Source: Actinomucor elegans (Eukaryota; Mucoromycota; Mucoromycetes; Mucorales; Mucoraceae). From it: a stretch of 64,000 nucleotides of DNA. The translations under genes were made by a program, and so were the position numbers. The stretch covers positions 930,001-994,000 of the forward strand of contig JAMSLZ010000001.1 in NCBI GenBank assembly GCA_026027325.1, in the 5' to 3' direction. Positions 60,507 to 64,000 of the stretch are shown here, piece after piece (the first letter of the stretch is position 1; each line of letters opens with the position of its first letter). The notes below the pieces were generated by a model that saw nothing but the letters and a program-made list of their open reading frames with translations, was not told where the DNA came from and ran no database searches.

Positions 60507-62272
60507 CTAAGAGATTCTTTCCTTTCCTGAAGCTGCGGGAGTATCTTCGTTAAAGATCTTGGCACCAACAATATAAGCATCATCACCTGAGACTAAGCGC
60601 TTAACACAAGCCACAGTGGAAGGCCAAGTCAAGAAAAGCCAAGCAGCAATAGGCAAAGAAGCATAATCGGCAATATTCTTCCAGGTACGAGATTCTGATT
60701 TGGGCTTGCAATAAAACTCGCGATCAATATAGCGGTGAAGATGCTCATAGATGGCCAAAGTACCGAACAAAGGGAAAGGCAAAAAGATGGTAATCATCTT
60801 TACTACAGTCCATAGCTTGTAAAAAAAGTCAGATGTCAATAATGGGTTATTAGCAGGTGATACAATGGCCATCCAAGAGAAGGGAGGAAACAAGATAACC
60901 TGCATTAAAGGGACAGCGGCAAACATAAGCCAGCCCGAGGAAGCAGGGATCATATGGGCTTCGAGTATAACGGAACAAGCGGCTATTTTGTCTTGGAAGC
61001 CTGAAGTAGCCATATGACAATCCAAAAGTCCCTTTTGAACCTTTCTGTTCTTGTAACAAGAGATCATATTGCGCAAGGTATAACCCAAATCAGCCACACC
61101 TTGAAAATGGCGCTTGGCTTGAACATAACGAGCATGAAGATTAGCAAGATAGCCATCGCATTGGACGTTGGTTAGGTTGATAGGAACGTAGATAGGGGCA
61201 GTACGAACGTGACCATCCGTCTTGAAGAAGCATTTGAGCCACATGTGCATATCCTCACCAATCGCGTCTGCATCGACGTCCCAATAACCAACACGGTCAG
61301 CCAAGATAAAAGATAAACTGTAGTTTGAACAAGGAACACATAAGCCATCCGAGTTACTAAGATTAGACATGACTAAAGCGGCCCAAGTAATATCGGTCAT
61401 TCGGACAGCAGCAGGGACTTGATCGCAATTACGAGAAAAGAAAATAGGAGGAGCACAAACAGTATAGTAAGGATCATCAGATTTGTTAAGGGCTTCTTCT
61501 ACTTCCAGAATATAAAGCTCTGGAATAGCAGCATCTGAATCCATAATAGTAAGAATAATCTTGCGACGATCAAAGCCTTGTCTCAACATCTCGGCACAAC
61601 CATGACGAACAGCGTAATTGACGTTAGAACCTTTACCACGGTATTCACCAGGTACATTGGCAGGATGGCCGGTGATAATGAAACCATGGAATCTATCTTT
61701 GAAAAACTCTTCTAATCGTTTACCCTTTTCTTCCCAACCTTGTTCGGAAGCTTCCATAGCCAAGATGATAACATAATTGCTGCTAGCATTTCTATTACAA
61801 AAGGTTAATATCTGTGATTCAAATGTTAAATTAGTTTGTTTTACCTATGAATGGCTAATCGACCAATGGTATCCTTTAAAAGAGCTTCAGGCTCGCCATA
61901 GTTAGGAATAACAAATGTATGAATATAGGTGGGTTCTTGATAGATGAGCTGTTCTTCTTGTTCGTCCTCGAGATTGACATGCTGACGTGCACTTCTCTTG
62001 GCAATCTTGGCTTTGTCATCTTCTGTCTTATCATTTCGAGTGCTATTCTTGTTCAAGCTATTCCACTTTGCAATACTGGCTTGAATTCGAGTGGAAGTTA
62101 AATAGAACTTGCAGACATGATTGACTTGTTGATACAAGAAGCCAGTAAAATAGACAAACAAAAAGACAATGTAAGCTCTAGGAAAGAAGATGGGACCCAA
62201 AGGCAACAGAGCCAAAGAAATGATAGGTGTCAAAGGTGCAACCCACTCGGCTGGTGAACTTAAACGGGACAT
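60507..62272 (-). CDS. Membrane-bound family 2 glycosyltransferase (chitin/hyaluronan-synthase-like fold)
   Basis: Two exons (62272-61845 and 61791-60507), 570 residues from MSRLSSPAEW. The N-terminus has two hydrophobic segments (about 10-45), then a cytosolic GT-A domain. THTFVIPNYGEPEALLKDTI is the usual GT2 entry strand, D227-S-D229 is the metal/UDP-binding DxD type, and G-E322-D323 is the catalytic ED. At the QxxRW position the sequence is QAKRH (367-371). C-terminal hydrophobic helices (from about 410, including VPLMQVILFPPFSWMAIV) follow. The family makes or extends beta-linked polysaccharides or transfers single sugars; donor and product cannot be told. It lies head-to-tail with the MPDU1-like gene upstream on the same strand. 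The in-frame TTG codon upstream of 62272 was not used as a start. Confidence 0.85.
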
Positions 62273-62396
62273 GTTGTGCAAACAGTTATATATAGGTTAC
62301 AATCACAAAGAGAAAAAAAAATGGGATTTCCTTTGTTCTTAATATTTTTTTTAAAAAAAAATGGGATCTATTGCTTTTCTATGTAGGATTGGTAAG

Positions 62397-62432
<36 letters not shown>

Positions 62433-62611
62433 GAATTAATAGGCTTTTTATTAAGGAAAAAAAAAAGCCAGGTCCCGCCTATTTGAAACTTCGGCGAATG
62501 ATAAAATTTTTCAGCTAGTAGCCAAACCATTGGATAATACACGCGAAATACACGCAGCAAAGCCATTTGGAATTCCAATTATAGAGGAATCTTGGCGAAC
62601 ATGTCTTTTAT
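62273..62611. other. Short spacer with a long poly-A run
   Basis: A 339-bp spacer between two minus-strand genes. It contains an A run of about 31 bases (62398-62429) and other T/A runs, and must hold the promoter of the glycosyltransferase and the 3' end of the MPDU1-like gene. Confidence 0.5.
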
Positions 62612-63349
62612 TTAATCTAATTTGCTGGCTGGCTTATGTACTTTGTTACCCCAATACAAAATGACTTGCAAAAGCAAGATACCATTAAATGCAGTAGCTA
62701 ATAAACCGCCAAAGATCATCAAAGGATCATCTAATTCAGTCATGGTTGTAAATACACGAGCAGCACTACCAGCAAAATAGTTCACAACAGTGAAAACCGA
62801 TAATTGGCCTGTCGATTTGTTCTTGAAATTGGTATAAATTTGAGGCACTTTACTAGCTAAATTTAGTGGAATTGTAGCTGCAAAAAGACTGCTCATCAAT
62901 ACAGGTGGAATCAATGCAGCATCATTCAAGCAGTAAAAGACACCTGCCAATACCAGCAAGCTTGCTACCATCATACCTTGCTGGCGACCAAACCAGAAGA
63001 TTAAGCTAAGAATCACTACGTTCTGGATACAGATAAACATGATTTCACCAAACGTACTGAAAGGGTTGCCCTGACGGAAATTGTAACTGACAGTGATAAA
63101 GTTCGACATGGTTTCCAACAAGTAACTAATCAACGATAATCCTTGTGCTGATTGATTCTTGAGGATAGTCATGATTTGAGGTACTTTGACAATCGATCCA
63201 CCCAACACAATACCAAGCCCAAGACCTTTACTGACACTGTATTTAATACAGTCAATATCGTTGATATTCAAGTTTTCTACTAGTGAAATATAGCATTTTT
63301 CTCCAACAAGCGCAACCGCTGGATCTCGAATGATGGTTGGTAATTGCAT
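62612..63349 (-). CDS. MPDU1: MPDU1-like PQ-loop membrane protein
   Basis: Needed in animals for use of dolichol-phosphate mannose and glucose in the ER (N-glycan, O-mannose and GPI synthesis). Single exon, 245 residues from ATG 63349, against 247 in human. Two PQ-loop repeats are clear: LGGSIVKVPQIMTILKNQSA with GLSLISYLLE, and LASKVPQIYTNFKNKSTGQL with SVFTVVNYFAGSAARVFT. The CIKYSVSKGLGLGIVLGG stretch is typical of MPDU1 rather than of cystinosin-type PQ-loop proteins. About seven membrane helices. The frame is open upstream of this ATG, but the first codon there is TTG and there is no better start. Confidence 0.93.
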   Translation of the reverse strand: MQLPTIIRDPAVALVGEKCYISLVENLNINDIDCIKYSVSKGLGLGIVLGGSIVKVPQIMTILKNQSAQGLSLISYLLETMSNFITVSYNFRQGNPFSTFGEIMFICIQNVVILSLIFWFGRQQGMMVASLLVLAGVFYCLNDAALIPPVLMSSLFAATIPLNLASKVPQIYTNFKNKSTGQLSVFTVVNYFAGSAARVFTTMTELDDPLMIFGGLLATAFNGILLLQVILYWGNKVHKPASKLD

Positions 63350-64000
63350 TCTAATGTGAAAGAAAGAAGAGATGAACTGGTTTGTTTGTACCAAAAGAAC
63401 GCGTTTATTAAATTCAATTCGCGAATGAATTCCTATGCTTACACGTGTTATTTTCGCGTATGTTGTGCATATTCTTCTAAACAAGAGCAACTCCTTGATA
63501 TATACTCAAATTACATTGTGCAATATCAATTATAGGTATCTTAATAATGAATGTTCCTTTATACACACTTTGCCTATCATCAAATTCTTTCCAATTAATA
63601 ACACCGTAGTTTAGTAGGTCATAATTCTTGTGTTTGATTGGATTTCGGATGTCAAACGGCCTAAAAAAAAAAAAAGAAAAAAAAAATTCTTAGAGCCCTT
63701 GAACAATGATTTTAATGCGCTTTTCATACCATAAAAAAAGTGAAACTATAAGTAAAGCTATACTAACAAAGCTTGTAGAAAATTGCATTTGTATAATCAA
63801 AAGCTATGACCAAACTTTTGGGACATTGACTGTAAGGGATATACCAAAGAAAAAAAAATTCCAAAAGGTTCTTTGGAAAGTACAAATCAAAGCAGTTGTC
63901 GAAACACTACCCGGTTGCTTTGATGCGTACTTCCCATATAGTAAAAAGTTTAAGCCAATGCATATTCTAGTAACATGATCTATACAGAATTTGATGGCAA
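63350..64000. other. Right-end region, promoter side of the MPDU1-like gene
   Basis: AT-rich, with A runs at about 63663-63686. One 90-codon frame is listed separately. Nothing else supported. Confidence 0.4.
63706..63978 (+). CDS. Small open frame, unknown, possibly a remnant
   Basis: A 90-codon ATG frame with mixed composition (IPKKKKFQKVLWKVQIKAVV; then ETLPGCFDAYFPYSKKF). It looks slightly more protein-like than random AT-rich DNA but matches no family I know. No splice evidence. It could be part of a gene continuing past the window or a decayed mobile-element fragment. Confidence 0.2.
   Translation: MILMRFSYHKKSETISKAILTKLVENCICIIKSYDQTFGTLTVRDIPKKKKFQKVLWKVQIKAVVETLPGCFDAYFPYSKKFKPMHILVT

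Overview
This is nuclear DNA of a fungus, most likely an early-diverging mould of the Mucoromycota (Mucorales-like). Intergenic DNA is strongly AT-rich. Introns are short (about 45-65 nt), begin with GTAAGT-like donors and end in TAG or CAG. The genes are typical eukaryotic single-copy housekeeping genes. The phylum is inferred from style and gene content, not from a marker. Almost every gene here is spliced, so I rebuilt exon chains by hand from conserved protein sequence, donor/acceptor sites and reading phase. Every multi-exon model given closes in frame.

Layout. 1-9.7 kb is gene-poor: a broken or partial 3' gene end (1-255), a small membrane protein with a PPAY tail (3.6 kb), ribosomal P1 (6.6 kb), a Cox23-like twin CX9C protein (7.4 kb), and many copies of a short degenerate repeat. 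9.7-14.9 kb: Utp12/Dip2, the mitochondrial SAM carrier and a TCAIM-like protein. 16.2-25.1 kb: an acidic protein, an Slm1-like PH protein, cyclophilin-40, a DsbA-like thioredoxin-fold protein and proteasome beta-3. 25.1-33.3 kb (minus strand): a GRAMD4-like GRAM protein, a small protein with a PP1-docking-like motif, and a 12-exon SWI/SNF-RSC ATPase. 34.7-45.4 kb: PP2A catalytic subunit, ribosomal L10a (uL1), the Mgm1/OPA1 dynamin, a bHLH factor and CK2 beta.

46.4-52.6 kb is the most unusual part. Two nearly identical arms of about 1.3 kb lie in inverted orientation, each containing a complete tRNA-Val(UAC) gene and each ending outward in a homopolymer A/T run. They flank about 3.6 kb that carries an MFS transporter gene. 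54.3-63.3 kb: a Cid1-like terminal nucleotidyltransferase with a poly-Q linker, a GT2 membrane glycosyltransferase, and an MPDU1-like dolichol-sugar utilisation protein.

The genes are not a pathway cluster. Loose functional groups are ribosome production (P1, L10a, Utp12), mitochondria (Cox23, SAM carrier, TCAIM-like, Mgm1), signalling and chaperoning (PP2A, CK2 beta, Slm1-like, Cyp40), and secretory-pathway glycosylation (GT2, MPDU1). Several neighbours are convergent with only 6-50 bp between stop codons, so their 3' UTRs must overlap. I saw no CRISPR array, rRNA, plasmid, phage or virus signature. The best candidates for something undescribed are the tRNA-bearing inverted repeat around the MFS gene and the dispersed short-repeat family.
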